A DNA stretch of 64,000 nt from an uncultured Bacilli bacterium (lineage in GTDB: Bacteria; Bacillota_I; Bacilli_A; RF39; UBA660), in the NCBI GenBank assembly GCA_934096075.1, contig CAKOLN010000007.1, positions 1 to 64,000 of the forward strand, given 5' to 3'. Shown one piece after another: positions 54,011-62,977 of this stretch. A model generated the notes under the pieces. It had not been told where the DNA came from and ran no database searches. It worked only from the letters and a program-made list of their open reading frames with translations. The position numbers were made by a program, and so were the translations under genes. Numbering within the stretch: position 1 is the stretch's first letter; every line of letters begins with the position of its first letter.

Positions 54011-54719
54011 GTTCCATCAACTCTTTCCTTCGTAATCTAGAAAGCATATATACTTCTTCTCCACTATCTAAAACAAACTTGCTATTCTTCCAATCAAACA
54101 ATTTAACTCTGGCCATATTAACAATACAAGATTTATGAGTATAAACATAATTATTTGTTAAATGCTTATAAAATTTTTTAAGTGTTGTTGTAAGTGGATA
54201 ACTTCCATTGTCAGTAACAACCATAATTCTTCTTTCATTATTTAGTTTGTAAATATATTGAATTTTATCATAATCAAAATTATAACTCATAAAACTATTT
54301 TTATAACTAAACTTCTCAGAATAATTCAATTGTGCTAAACATAAATCAAACAATTCTAATAAATTTGACTGATAATCTTCATCCTTAACAATAAAATCTA
54401 ATATTTGTAACCTTTCTTTATATGCTTTAAGAATTACATTATCATCACCCTCAGCCGTAAAAATAACAATAGGACTATCCCAATCATCTTCTCTTATCTT
54501 TCTTGCAATATCAACAGCTGTACCATTTGGAAGATAATAATCTAATAAGAAAACATGTTTTTCATAACAATTTTCACACTTTTCAAATATACCATCACAA
54601 ATTTTATCATATTTAACTATATCAAACTTGTAATTGGTAGTTAACATATAATTCATTATTAATCTTTCAACATCATCTCTATTGAATTTATTATCCTCTA
54701 CAATTATAAACTTTATCAT
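53997..54719 (-). CDS. agrA: AgrA-type response regulator (LytTR)
   Basis: ATG at 54719 follows AGAGGG; the longer frame to 54764 is rejected. The product is 240 residues. The receiver has IIVEDNKFNRDD, phospho-Asp60 in VFLLDYYLPNG and a Lys in FIVKDED. The C-terminal LytTR domain has YPLTTTLKKFYKHLTNNYVY (cut here to YPLTTTLKKFYKHL), THKSCIVNMARV and the end YMLSRLRRKELME. It is the expected activator of agr. It lies first in the agrA-agrC transcript, the reverse of the usual agrC-agrA order. Confidence 0.93.
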   Translation of the reverse strand: MIKFIIVEDNKFNRDDVERLIMNYMLTTNYKFDIVKYDKICDGIFEKCENCYEKHVFLLDYYLPNGTAVDIARKIREDDWDSPIVIFTAEGDDNVILKAYKERLQILDFIVKDEDYQSNLLELFDLCLAQLNYSEKFSYKNSFMSYNFDYDKIQYIYKLNNERRIMVVTDNGSYPLTTTLKKFYKHLTNNYVYTHKSCIVNMARVKLFDWKNSKFVLDSGEEVYMLSRLRRKELMERENR

Positions 54720-54815
54720 AGAAACCCTCTTTCTCGTATTGCCAAAGCAATAATATAATAACACCTTTTTAACAAAAATAACAGGCCCTACTAGGTCATT
54801 TTTTTATTTTTTTCT

Positions 54816-54843
54816 AAAAAAAAATAACTTTTTCAAGTTATTT
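54816..54843 (-). terminator. spoIIQ-like terminator
   Basis: AATAACTT-GAAA-AAGTTATT on the minus strand followed by a T run, behind the M23 gene. Confidence 0.8.
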
Positions 54844-54859
54844 AAGTAAATATATTTAA

Positions 54860-55507
54860 TTACAATTCATTTAATTTTAAAGTATAAAAGTTTTCAGGAT
54901 CAATCAATTCACCTTTATAGTATACTTCAAAATGTAAAGATGTTTTAAAATTGGAATTAATTTGTGATGTTCCGCTATAAGCTATTACTTGACCTTGTGT
55001 AACATTATCACCTTGTTTAACATTTACTTTATCTACACCCTGATAAATAGTATATATTTCTTTATCATGTTCTATTTTAACTATATTTCCTAATAATTCA
55101 TCTTTTTCAACACTTTTAACAGTACCACTCAAAACACTTAATACTTCAAATTCACTATCACTTATATAATCAACACCAGAATTTTGCATATATGTGTTTT
55201 CATAAAATATAATAGAATTTACTTGATTTTTTTCTTCACCCTCAAAGTCATAAAAGTACCTTCCAACACTTACAGTTTCTGATTTATATGGTCTAATTAT
55301 TGTGGTTGATTCTTCTACATTTTCTTCTCCCTGAACTTGTTGTATAGTTTTATTAATTATTCCATTAACAGAATATTTAAAATCCTTTTTTTCATCTAAA
55401 TATTTATTAATTCCACTTATCGTTAAAGTAATACATCCTATTACAGCCAATACTGATACAAAATATATACCAGGTATAATTAATTTCTTTATTTTATTCT
55501 TTTTCAT
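54860..55507 (-). CDS. SpoIIQ-like M23/LytM-domain membrane protein
   Basis: A 215-residue protein with one N-terminal helix (about 9-30) and an outside LytM-like domain (about 110-210: VLSGTVKSVEKDELLGNIVK, then VNVKQGDNVTQGQVIAYSG and LHFEVYYKGELIDP). The first zinc His (HxGxD) appears as NSGVD and the HxH as SLH, so the metal site is incomplete, as in Bacillus SpoIIQ. SpoIIQ binds SpoIIIAH across the engulfed forespore. It sits right after spoIID, as in many spore formers. Confidence 0.85.
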   Translation of the reverse strand: MKKNKIKKLIIPGIYFVSVLAVIGCITLTISGINKYLDEKKDFKYSVNGIINKTIQQVQGEENVEESTTIIRPYKSETVSVGRYFYDFEGEEKNQVNSIIFYENTYMQNSGVDYISDSEFEVLSVLSGTVKSVEKDELLGNIVKIEHDKEIYTIYQGVDKVNVKQGDNVTQGQVIAYSGTSQINSNFKTSLHFEVYYKGELIDPENFYTLKLNEL

Positions 55508-55548
55508 TATTCACTCTCCTACTAATAATGTGAACAATGTTTTTTATT

Positions 55549-56472
55549 TTATACATTAAATTTCTTTATTTCTACACCCGTATAATAATGCTTTAAAATT
55601 TCTTCATAACTATAACCTAATTTTGCCATTTCATTAGCACCATATTGACTCATACCTACACCATGTCCATATCCTTTTGTAGTTATAAAAATTGTATCAT
55701 CAGTCATAAAAAATGTAAAATCAGTACTACGAAGTCCTAAAAGTTTTCTAAATTCAACACCAGTAAAAATATTGTTATTAACTTTTAATTTATCCACTCT
55801 TCCACTTATTGTTTTGGATAAAATTTCTATGCATAAATTTTCATTGTTATTAAGTCCTAACTTATTAACAAATTCAGATATTGAATAACTATTTGTAACC
55901 TCATACTTATTAACGGTTTTATCCCATGAAGAATCTACTGAAACCAAATAAGGAACTGATTGTCCAAAAACATAACTAACATCCTCAGTCATACCATTAC
56001 TAGTACTAAAATAATAAGCATTAATTAAATTGTTATCAAAATAAATAACTTTACCATTTGTACTATCCACTATTTTACTTAAAATAATATAATATTTTTC
56101 AAAGTTATCTAACCATTTTATTTTCATATCTTCAATTGAAAAATAACATTGATCATTATTTGTAGCTATATAACTATGATTGGTATTAATTTTATTATAA
56201 TAAAAAGTCCTAGCAGTGACAGAACCAGCCTTTAATGCTTCTTCTTCAAAAAGAACAGGCATCTCACAAGCCAAAACACCTATTAAATAATCTCTTAAAC
56301 TCATTTCATTTTCAATAGAATTATAAAATACCATAGTATCTTTATCATCTACGTATTTGTACAAAGACTCAGTATTACTATTTTCAAGTACTTTTTTATC
56401 CTCTTTTTTTAGAAAAAAAATAATTATAATTAAAACTAAAATACATATTACATATTTAAAATATTTTTTCAT
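55549..56472 (-). CDS. spoIID: Stage II sporulation protein D (SpoIID)
   Basis: A 307-residue protein with an N-terminal helix (about 6-22) and a SpoIID/LytB domain. LIGVLACEMPVLFEEEALKA carries the catalytic Glu, followed by AGSVTARTFYY and near the C-terminus GYGHGVGMSQYGANEMA. SpoIID is a lytic transglycosylase of the engulfment DMP machine with SpoIIM and SpoIIP. The SpoIIQ-like gene follows at 41 nt. Confidence 0.94.
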   Translation of the reverse strand: MKKYFKYVICILVLIIIIFFLKKEDKKVLENSNTESLYKYVDDKDTMVFYNSIENEMSLRDYLIGVLACEMPVLFEEEALKAGSVTARTFYYNKINTNHSYIATNNDQCYFSIEDMKIKWLDNFEKYYIILSKIVDSTNGKVIYFDNNLINAYYFSTSNGMTEDVSYVFGQSVPYLVSVDSSWDKTVNKYEVTNSYSISEFVNKLGLNNNENLCIEILSKTISGRVDKLKVNNNIFTGVEFRKLLGLRSTDFTFFMTDDTIFITTKGYGHGVGMSQYGANEMAKLGYSYEEILKHYYTGVEIKKFNV

Positions 56473-56506
56473 ATAAATATATATTCTAGTTAAACTAAAA
56501 TTATTC

Positions 56507-56956
56507 CTAATTTTTATTGTTTTGTTCTTCTTTTTTTATTTTTCTTATCCTTCTATTATACTTTTCCTCATTAATAAAAGTTGAATTCAAATAAGAATCT
56601 AAGATATTTTTAATTTCCAAATAAGACAAATCTTCACTCATACTAATACAGTTTGCATTATTATGTTCTTTAGCCAATCTTGCTTCTTTTGCACTATCAA
56701 CCTTTGCACACATTATACCATTAACTTTATTTGCCATAATAGACATTCCAATTCCCGTTCCACAAATTAAAACTCCACATGTTACATCACCATTATTAAT
56801 GGCGTAACAAACTTTTAAAGCATAATCATTATAATCAACACTTTCATTACTATCAGTTCCATAATCTACATAGTCAATATTTTTCTTTTTTAAATATTTA
56901 ATAACCTTTGTTTTATTTTTATAACCTCTATGGTCCGAAGCTATTCCAATTATCAT
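56507..56956 (-). CDS. rpiB: Ribose-5-phosphate isomerase B
   Basis: The ATG at 56956 (MIIGIASDHRGYKNK) follows AGGTGATGAGA; the two upstream starts overlap that site. The product is 149 residues. SDHRGY binds phosphate, the catalytic Cys is in GVLICGTGIGMSI, and ARLAKEHNNANCI follows. It interconverts ribose and ribulose 5-phosphates. LacA/B sugar isomerases are close relatives, but a lone gene fits RpiB. Confidence 0.93.
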   Translation of the reverse strand: MIIGIASDHRGYKNKTKVIKYLKKKNIDYVDYGTDSNESVDYNDYALKVCYAINNGDVTCGVLICGTGIGMSIMANKVNGIMCAKVDSAKEARLAKEHNNANCISMSEDLSYLEIKNILDSYLNSTFINEEKYNRRIRKIKKEEQNNKN

Positions 56957-57013
56957 TCTCATCACCTATCTATATTATAGATATTTTTTTTTAAAAATAA
57001 AAGTAAAAAATAA

Positions 57014-57040
57014 AAAATAGTCATAAGTAAGACTATTTAA
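57014..57040 (-). terminator. rpmE terminator
   Basis: AAATAGTC and GACTATTT pair around an 8-base loop on the minus strand, followed by a T-rich tail. Confidence 0.8.
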
Positions 57041-57230
57041 TACCATATTTTTCTTTGAATTTTTGAACATTACCTGTTCTTGCTGCAACTCTTTTACCAG
57101 TATAAAATGAGTGACATTTGTTACAAGTTTCAAGTTGTATTTCACTTTTAGTACTTTTAGTAATAAATTCATTACCACAAGCACACTTAACTTTACATTC
57201 TTTTAGTTCTGGATGAATTCCTTTTTTCAT
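57033..57230 (-). CDS. rpmE: 50S ribosomal protein L31 (zinc form)
   Basis: A 65-residue L31: MKKGIHPELKECKVKCACGN, then CNKCHSFYTGKRV. Four cysteines (CAC...CNKC type) bind zinc, so this is RpmE and not the zinc-free RpmE2/YtiA. AAAGGAG lies 8 nt upstream. A hairpin leader precedes it (57238-57280). Confidence 0.96.
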   Translation of the reverse strand: MKKGIHPELKECKVKCACGNEFITKSTKSEIQLETCNKCHSFYTGKRVAARTGNVQKFKEKYGIK

Positions 57231-57237
57231 ATCTATT

Positions 57238-57280
57238 CTCCTTTCGCCATAGCTTTATAGCTATAGAAACTCCTCGGAAG
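57238..57280 (-). promoter_or_regulatory. Possible L31 mRNA leader structure
   Basis: ATAGCT-ATAA-AGCTAT (57249-57264) forms a perfect hairpin on the minus strand. Around it, CTTCCG (57275-57280) can pair with CGAAAG (57241-57246, five of six), which overlaps the AAAGGAG ribosome site. This could be an autoregulatory r-protein leader, as known for L31 in other Bacillota; identity is inferred. Confidence 0.45.
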
Positions 57281-57350
57281 ATAATATATCATTTTTTTTT
57301 TAATAATTCAACCCTTTTTTGATATTTTATATGCAAAACTATATAAAATA

Positions 57351-57857
57351 TCAGTAAACATTAAGTATTATTAAATTTCTCAATATACTAATCAATAATA
57401 TGTCTTTTTCTGATATTTTTACATTATTAACAACAATGACGCTGCCAACAGCATCAGCATCAATAATTATAGGCAAACCATAATAATAAACATATTCATT
57501 GTTTTCATTATTAAAAATATTACCATAATCAGTAAATTCCCTTCTCTCACTAATAAAAGAAATAATGTTATTATTTAATTGATTGTTAACACATAAATTA
57601 TTACTACTTACTATAATATTATTTTTGTCACTTATGTAAATTAAAGAGTTTGTAAATTTTGAAATTTCGTTAATTAACTGATAGGATTTTTCCTTTAAAG
57701 ATAACATTTTAATATATTTTTTTAAAACAATACTATCATTTTCCACATATATTTGTAAATCATCTCCTGTACCAATATTTAGTGTTTTTCTAATTTCCTT
57801 TGGTATGACTATTCTACCTAATTCATCAATTTTTCTTATCACTCCTGTATTTTTCAT
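57351..57857 (-). CDS. spoVT: SpoVT-type AbrB-family transcription regulator
   Basis: ATG at 57857 follows AGAGGTGAAT. The product is 168 residues. The swapped-hairpin AbrB domain is MKNTGVIRKIDELGRIVIPK, with EIRKTLNIGTGDDLQIYVE after it. A GAF-like domain of about 110 residues follows. SpoVT acts in the forespore under sigma G. In Bacillus it lies just behind mfd; here the plus-strand ppa gene is between them. Confidence 0.92.
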   Translation of the reverse strand: MKNTGVIRKIDELGRIVIPKEIRKTLNIGTGDDLQIYVENDSIVLKKYIKMLSLKEKSYQLINEISKFTNSLIYISDKNNIIVSSNNLCVNNQLNNNIISFISERREFTDYGNIFNNENNEYVYYYGLPIIIDADAVGSVIVVNNVKISEKDILLISILRNLIILNVY

Positions 57858-57949
57858 ATTCACCTCTAAATTTATTTTTACACACAATTTAATAAATATA
57901 CTATTTGACAATCATTAATTATTAAATTATACTTATCTTAGGTGATATA

Positions 57950-58438
57950 ATGAACAATATAGTAGAATCAATAATAGAAATACCAATGGGTACAAAAAAT
58001 AAATTTGAAATAAAAAAAGAAACTGGAAGAATTAAATTAGACAGAGTTTTATATAGTGCACTAACATATCCAGGTGAATATGGATTTATAGAAAACACAA
58101 TTGCACCTGATGGAGATCCTCTAGACATATTAGTTATAAGTACTTATCCAACATTTCCCGGATGTGTTGTCGATGCAAGAGTAATCGGATACCTTACAGT
58201 AATAGATAATGGCGCACACGATGAAAAAATTATAGCAGTAGTAGATAAAGATCCAAGATTTGAAACCATTAACAAATTAGATGACTTAACTGAACATCAA
58301 AAATCTGAAATTAAAGACTTTTTTCAAAACTATAAAACACTGCAAAATATTAAAGTTACTGTAAAAGATTTTCACAACAAAAAGGAAGCTCTTGATTTAA
58401 TAGAGAAATGTAAAAAAGCATATGAAAATAGAAAGTAA
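57950..58438 (+). CDS. ppa: Inorganic pyrophosphatase (family I)
   Basis: A 162-residue soluble enzyme splitting pyrophosphate. IIEIPMGTKNKFEI, LYSALTYPGEYGFIENT, the metal site DGDPLDILV and the later AVVDKDPRF are present. Start at 57950 follows TTAGGTGATATA. It lies on the plus strand between spoVT and mfd and ends at a shared terminator. Confidence 0.95.
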   Translation: MNNIVESIIEIPMGTKNKFEIKKETGRIKLDRVLYSALTYPGEYGFIENTIAPDGDPLDILVISTYPTFPGCVVDARVIGYLTVIDNGAHDEKIIAVVDKDPRFETINKLDDLTEHQKSEIKDFFQNYKTLQNIKVTVKDFHNKKEALDLIEKCKKAYENRK

Positions 58439-58460
58439 AATTTAATTACTTTCTATTTTT
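58424..58460. terminator. Bidirectional terminator between ppa and mfd
   Basis: AATAGAAAGTAA and TTACTTTCTATT pair across both stop codons, with T runs on both strands. Confidence 0.85.
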
Positions 58461-61400
58461 TTCAATATAATTAAGTAAATCATAAACATAATATAAATAA
58501 TGTTTTTCTAAATTATGTTTTGGTATTGATATAAAAATGATATTTCCTCTATAAACAAAATTAAATCTTGTACAAATCTTTGTTGCTTCTATAAATAATT
58601 TCTCAATATTTAACATTTTATATACGTCAGAAGATAATTTTAAAGTAAATTTACCATTATCATTAACAATAGCATTAATCTTTAATTTATTTATTAAACT
58701 TTGTACTAATATTTCATACATATATAAATTTAAATTTCCATCTACTAATCCAAATCTATCCTCAATTTCATTATACAATGTTTTATAATCTTCAAAATTA
58801 GTAATTGAAGATATTTTTTTATGTAATTCTATTATTATATTATCTTCATTTGTGTAAGTATTACCAATATGATTTTGAACATCATCAATTTTAACATCAT
58901 TGTTATTTTCCTCATCAAATTCTGGCTTACCACTTAATTCTTCATTAATAAGTTCTATATATAAATCTACTCCAACACTATCAATAAATCCAGCTTGTTC
59001 GCTACCTAATAAGTCACCAGCACCTCTTATGCTTAAATCTCTCATAGCAATTTTGTAACCACTACCTAATTCAGTAAATTCTTTTATCGCATCAAGACGC
59101 TTTATAGCAGTTTCTGTTAAAACTCTTTGTTTATTATACATTAAATAAGCATATGCTTGTTTATCACTTCTTCCAACTCTACCTCTTATTTGATACAATT
59201 GACTCAATCCAAAATAATCAGCATCTATTACAATAATCGTATTAGCATTAGGAACATCTATACCATTTTCTATAATAGTTGTGCTAACTAAAACATCAAA
59301 ATTACCCTGATTAAAATCATAAATTACATCCTGCATATCATCTTTTTTCATTTTACCATGTGCATAACAAATAGTAACCTCTGGTATTAATTTTCTCAAA
59401 CTAGATACAACATTTTCCATATTTTCAACCTTATTATATAAAATAAAGGATTGTCCATACCTAGCTTTCTCTTTTAAAATAACTTCTCTTATAATATAAG
59501 GATCATATCCTATCACATAAGTTTGAACGGGCAATTTACTAGATGGAGGTGTTTCAATTAATGATAAATCTCTAATTCCAATTAAACTCATTTGTAAACT
59601 TCTAGGAATAGGAGTAGCCGATACACTTAAAACATGAACATTTGACTTAATTTCTTTTATTTTTTCTTTATGCATTACACCAAATCTCTGCTCTTCATCA
59701 ATAACCAATAATCCTAAATCTTTATATTTAATATCAGAATTTAATAATTTATGAGTTCCAAATATAACATCAATTTTGCCATTGCTTAAATCTTCTAAAA
59801 TAGTATTTTCCTCTTTTTTAGAAGTATATCTATTTAATAATTGAATATTAACTGCAAAATTTTTAAATCTGCTTAAAGCAGAAGTATATTGCTGATAACT
59901 CAATAAAGTTGTTGGACACAAATACATAACCTGTTTTCCATTCATAACTGCTTTAAAAATAGCTCTAAAAATAACTTCTGTTTTTCCGTATCCTACATCT
60001 CCACATAACAATCTATCCATAGGTTTAGAACTTTCTAAATCTTTTTTTATTTCAGCTGTACATTTAAGTTGATCAGGTGTTTCATCAAAAATAAATTCAT
60101 TTTCAAAGATTTCTTGCTCAGGAGTGTCCTTATCAAAAGGCTCAACCTTAGAAATATTCCTTTTTTTATAAATCTGAATTAATTCATTACTTATATCTTT
60201 TATTTTATTTTTAATTTTTAATTTTGTTTTTTGCCATTCAATACTATTTAATTTATGAATAACGGGCTTCGCACCATCTTTAGAAGAATATTTGTACAAT
60301 TTATTTAAATCATCAACAGGTAAATATAATTTATCATCACCCTTATATTTTATAAGAATATAATCTTTTGATTGACCATTTTTTGTAATTGTAGAAATTC
60401 CCATATATACACCGATACCATTGCTTTTATGAACAACATAATCTCCAACTTCTAATTTATCAAGAGATTCAATTTTTTTACCTAACTTATAACCTGTATC
60501 ATATTTAATTCTACTATTTATAAAGCTCAAATCATTTTTTGAAAAATAATATTGTTCATTATAAACAAAACCACTATTAATATCAATATTTAGTACTTTA
60601 TTATTTATTTTTAAAGATTTAATAAAATTTTTATCAGTTGTACATAAAATGCCTTTTGTAATGTTTAAATCATCAATATATTTTTTTATATCATTATTAT
60701 AATTTACTATTTCTTTAGCTGATATAATTAAATCATGATCATCATTATTGTCCAAAGTATCTATATTTAAAATAAAATCATTACTTATATCTTCAAGTTT
60801 AAGTATAGAACTTAAATCATTATAATATTTCATCTGAGTATTTATATTTGTTTCAACATTTTTTATCTGTTCGTAATCTTGATAAATTAATATACTATTT
60901 TCTGCATAATCCAGAATTGAATAATTAGAATTATCATACTCATCAACTAAAGGCTTAACAATATAAGATTTAATTTTTTCATTACTTAATTGTGTGTTTT
61001 CATCAAAAAACTTTATATTCTCAATAATATTATCAAAAAACTCAATTCTTATAGGATGATTTTCAAATATAGGAAAAATGTCAATTACAAATCCCCTTAC
61101 ACTATATTCACCTGTATTAGTAACAAGACTCTCTCTTTTATATCCTATACTATCCAATTTTTCAATTAACTTATTTCTATCTACTTCATCTTCTTCAGTT
61201 AACACAATATTCTTACTATTTAATTCCTCTTTACTAGGCAATTTTTTTAAAATACTATTTGTGTGACAAATTAAAATAAAACTATCTTTTTTATTGATAT
61301 TATTCAAAAATTTCATTCGCATAAATGTTAATTCAGGAGATGTAGCAATTGCCTTTTTAGTTAAATAATCATCATCAGGAAATATATACACATTTTTGTA

Positions 61401-61577
61401 ATTTTTTGTTAAATTAGAATATAATTTATTTGCTTCTGTTAAATTAGGAGTTACAATAATTAAGTTTTTTTTGCAATGAAAAAAGATATACAATAATAAT
61501 TGATTGTATATTTCATTGGGACTAACAGAAATCTTCATTTTATTATATATATCAAAATCAAATAAATTATCAATCAT
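58446..61577 (-). CDS. mfd: Transcription-repair coupling factor Mfd
   Basis: A 1043-residue protein, shorter than the Bacillus one (about 1177). The UvrB-like N-terminal part has the YSVRGFVIDIFP motif. The RNA-polymerase-interacting CarD-like domain is VGDYVVHKSNGIGVYMGI. The motor has Walker A GDVGYGKTEV, Walker B LVIDEEQRFGV, SATPIPRSLQMS, and QIRGRVGRSDKQAYAY. The C-terminal autoinhibitory D7 domain follows. It removes stalled polymerase and recruits repair. Start follows AGGAGTATTACTT. Confidence 0.97.
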   Translation of the reverse strand: MIDNLFDFDIYNKMKISVSPNEIYNQLLLYIFFHCKKNLIIVTPNLTEANKLYSNLTKNYKNVYIFPDDDYLTKKAIATSPELTFMRMKFLNNINKKDSFILICHTNSILKKLPSKEELNSKNIVLTEEDEVDRNKLIEKLDSIGYKRESLVTNTGEYSVRGFVIDIFPIFENHPIRIEFFDNIIENIKFFDENTQLSNEKIKSYIVKPLVDEYDNSNYSILDYAENSILIYQDYEQIKNVETNINTQMKYYNDLSSILKLEDISNDFILNIDTLDNNDDHDLIISAKEIVNYNNDIKKYIDDLNITKGILCTTDKNFIKSLKINNKVLNIDINSGFVYNEQYYFSKNDLSFINSRIKYDTGYKLGKKIESLDKLEVGDYVVHKSNGIGVYMGISTITKNGQSKDYILIKYKGDDKLYLPVDDLNKLYKYSSKDGAKPVIHKLNSIEWQKTKLKIKNKIKDISNELIQIYKKRNISKVEPFDKDTPEQEIFENEFIFDETPDQLKCTAEIKKDLESSKPMDRLLCGDVGYGKTEVIFRAIFKAVMNGKQVMYLCPTTLLSYQQYTSALSRFKNFAVNIQLLNRYTSKKEENTILEDLSNGKIDVIFGTHKLLNSDIKYKDLGLLVIDEEQRFGVMHKEKIKEIKSNVHVLSVSATPIPRSLQMSLIGIRDLSLIETPPSSKLPVQTYVIGYDPYIIREVILKEKARYGQSFILYNKVENMENVVSSLRKLIPEVTICYAHGKMKKDDMQDVIYDFNQGNFDVLVSTTIIENGIDVPNANTIIVIDADYFGLSQLYQIRGRVGRSDKQAYAYLMYNKQRVLTETAIKRLDAIKEFTELGSGYKIAMRDLSIRGAGDLLGSEQAGFIDSVGVDLYIELINEELSGKPEFDEENNNDVKIDDVQNHIGNTYTNEDNIIIELHKKISSITNFEDYKTLYNEIEDRFGLVDGNLNLYMYEILVQSLINKLKINAIVNDNGKFTLKLSSDVYKMLNIEKLFIEATKICTRFNFVYRGNIIFISIPKHNLEKHYLYYVYDLLNYIEKNRK

Positions 61578-61588
61578 AAGTAATACTC

Positions 61589-62131
61589 CTAGTTATATTT
61601 ATTCATTAATTTATCAAAATCATAAATATTAAAATCTTCAATTATATTATCTACAATATTAAAAACGTTATTCAAAGTAAATAAATCGTCTTTACTAAAT
61701 CTTCCCAAGACATAATCAATAGTATTAACGTTATTTTTAGAAATACCTATCCTAATACGTTTAAAATTTTCTGTACCCAAATGTTTTATAATACTTTTAA
61801 TACCATTATGCCCTGCACTTGAACCAGAAGACTTTATTTTGTATTTTCCAACATCAAAATCCATATCGTCATAAATAATTAAAATATCATTAATATCAAT
61901 ATTAAAATAGTCAGAAAAATATCTAACAGCTAATCCACTATCATTCATATAAGTCAAAGGTTTAAGAAATATTATTTTTTCATTATTAATTATTTTTTCA
62001 CAATACATTCCATTATTCTTAGATTTAAACAATTCATTTCCCAAATAATGATCAATTGCCATAAACCCTACATTGTGTCTAGTTTTTTCATACTCTTTTC
62101 CAGGATTTCCCAAACCAACAATTAACTTCAT
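61589..62131 (-). CDS. pth: Peptidyl-tRNA hydrolase
   Basis: A 180-residue enzyme. GLGNPGKEYEKTRHNVGF carries the catalytic His, followed by PLTYMNDSGLAV, IYDDMDFDVGKYKI, and SSAGHNGIKSII. It releases tRNA from dropped-off peptidyl-tRNA. It overlaps the rsmI stop by 4 nt, and mfd follows at 11 nt, as in Bacillus (pth-mfd). Confidence 0.97.
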   Translation of the reverse strand: MKLIVGLGNPGKEYEKTRHNVGFMAIDHYLGNELFKSKNNGMYCEKIINNEKIIFLKPLTYMNDSGLAVRYFSDYFNIDINDILIIYDDMDFDVGKYKIKSSGSSAGHNGIKSIIKHLGTENFKRIRIGISKNNVNTIDYVLGRFSKDDLFTLNNVFNIVDNIIEDFNIYDFDKLMNKYN

Positions 62132-62973
62132 TTTTTCCTCCCTTGATATAAATTATATAATTCATTTCTACTGAAATTAAACTTATTCGCAACTTCTTTT
62201 ATTGCATCATTAGATTTTAAGCCTAATTTTACATATCTATCTACTTCACTTAGTAAACATTCATAATTTATATTATACTCATTTTCTTCGTTATCAATAA
62301 CTATAACAAATTCTCCTTTAGGTTCTTTATATATTTCAATCGCCTCTGAAACAGTTCCTCGAAATACTTCTTCATGCAACTTAGTTATTTCCCGGGAAAT
62401 ACTTATATTTTTATTTCCAAAGATTTTTAATATATTTTGTAAAGTTTTATAAACTCTATGAGGTGCTTCGTATAAAACAATAGTAAAGTTTATACTTTTT
62501 AACATTTCTAATTCTTTTAAAGCTTGGCTATCCTTTGCATTTAAAAATCCATAAAATAAAAATTTATCTGCAGAAATATTTGACATATTTAAAGCAGGTA
62601 TAAAAGCACAAGCACCAGGTAAAGCAACAACCGTAAAATTATGATTTATAATTTCTTTCACGACAACACTGCCTGGATCACTTATCAAAGGAGTACCACG
62701 ATCAGTAACCATTGCAATGTTTTTATCATCTTCTAAATACTTTAATGCTACTGGTACCATTTGTTTTTCATTAAATTTATGACATGCAATTACCTTGTTA
62801 TTTATATTTAATAATTTTAATAACTGTAAGGTAACGCGAGTATCCTCTGCAAAAATAACATCTACATTCTGCAAAATTTCAACTGCTCTATATGTTATAT
62901 CTTTTAAGTTTCCAATAGGTGTAGGCACTATATAAAAAATTGATTTTTCTTTTTCGTAACTTTTTTGAAGCAT
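62128..62973 (-). CDS. rsmI: 16S rRNA (cytidine1402-2'-O) methyltransferase RsmI
   Basis: A 281-residue tetrapyrrole-methylase-fold enzyme. IVPTPIGNLKDITYRA, FAEDTRVT, VTDRGTPLISDPG and ALPGACAFIPAL are characteristic. SISREITKLHEEVFRG and a C-terminal helical extension with RNELYNLYQGR follow. It adds the 2'-O-methyl group to C1402 with RsmH adding the N4 methyl. It lies between the tRNA methyltransferase and pth, 4 nt after the former. Confidence 0.97.
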   Translation of the reverse strand: MLQKSYEKEKSIFYIVPTPIGNLKDITYRAVEILQNVDVIFAEDTRVTLQLLKLLNINNKVIACHKFNEKQMVPVALKYLEDDKNIAMVTDRGTPLISDPGSVVVKEIINHNFTVVALPGACAFIPALNMSNISADKFLFYGFLNAKDSQALKELEMLKSINFTIVLYEAPHRVYKTLQNILKIFGNKNISISREITKLHEEVFRGTVSEAIEIYKEPKGEFVIVIDNEENEYNINYECLLSEVDRYVKLGLKSNDAIKEVANKFNFSRNELYNLYQGRKK

Positions 62974-62977
62974 ATTA

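Noticed and set aside
56975..57184. Minus-strand 69-codon frame overlapping rpmE
   Set aside because: It lies in another frame within rpmE, which is clearly L31.
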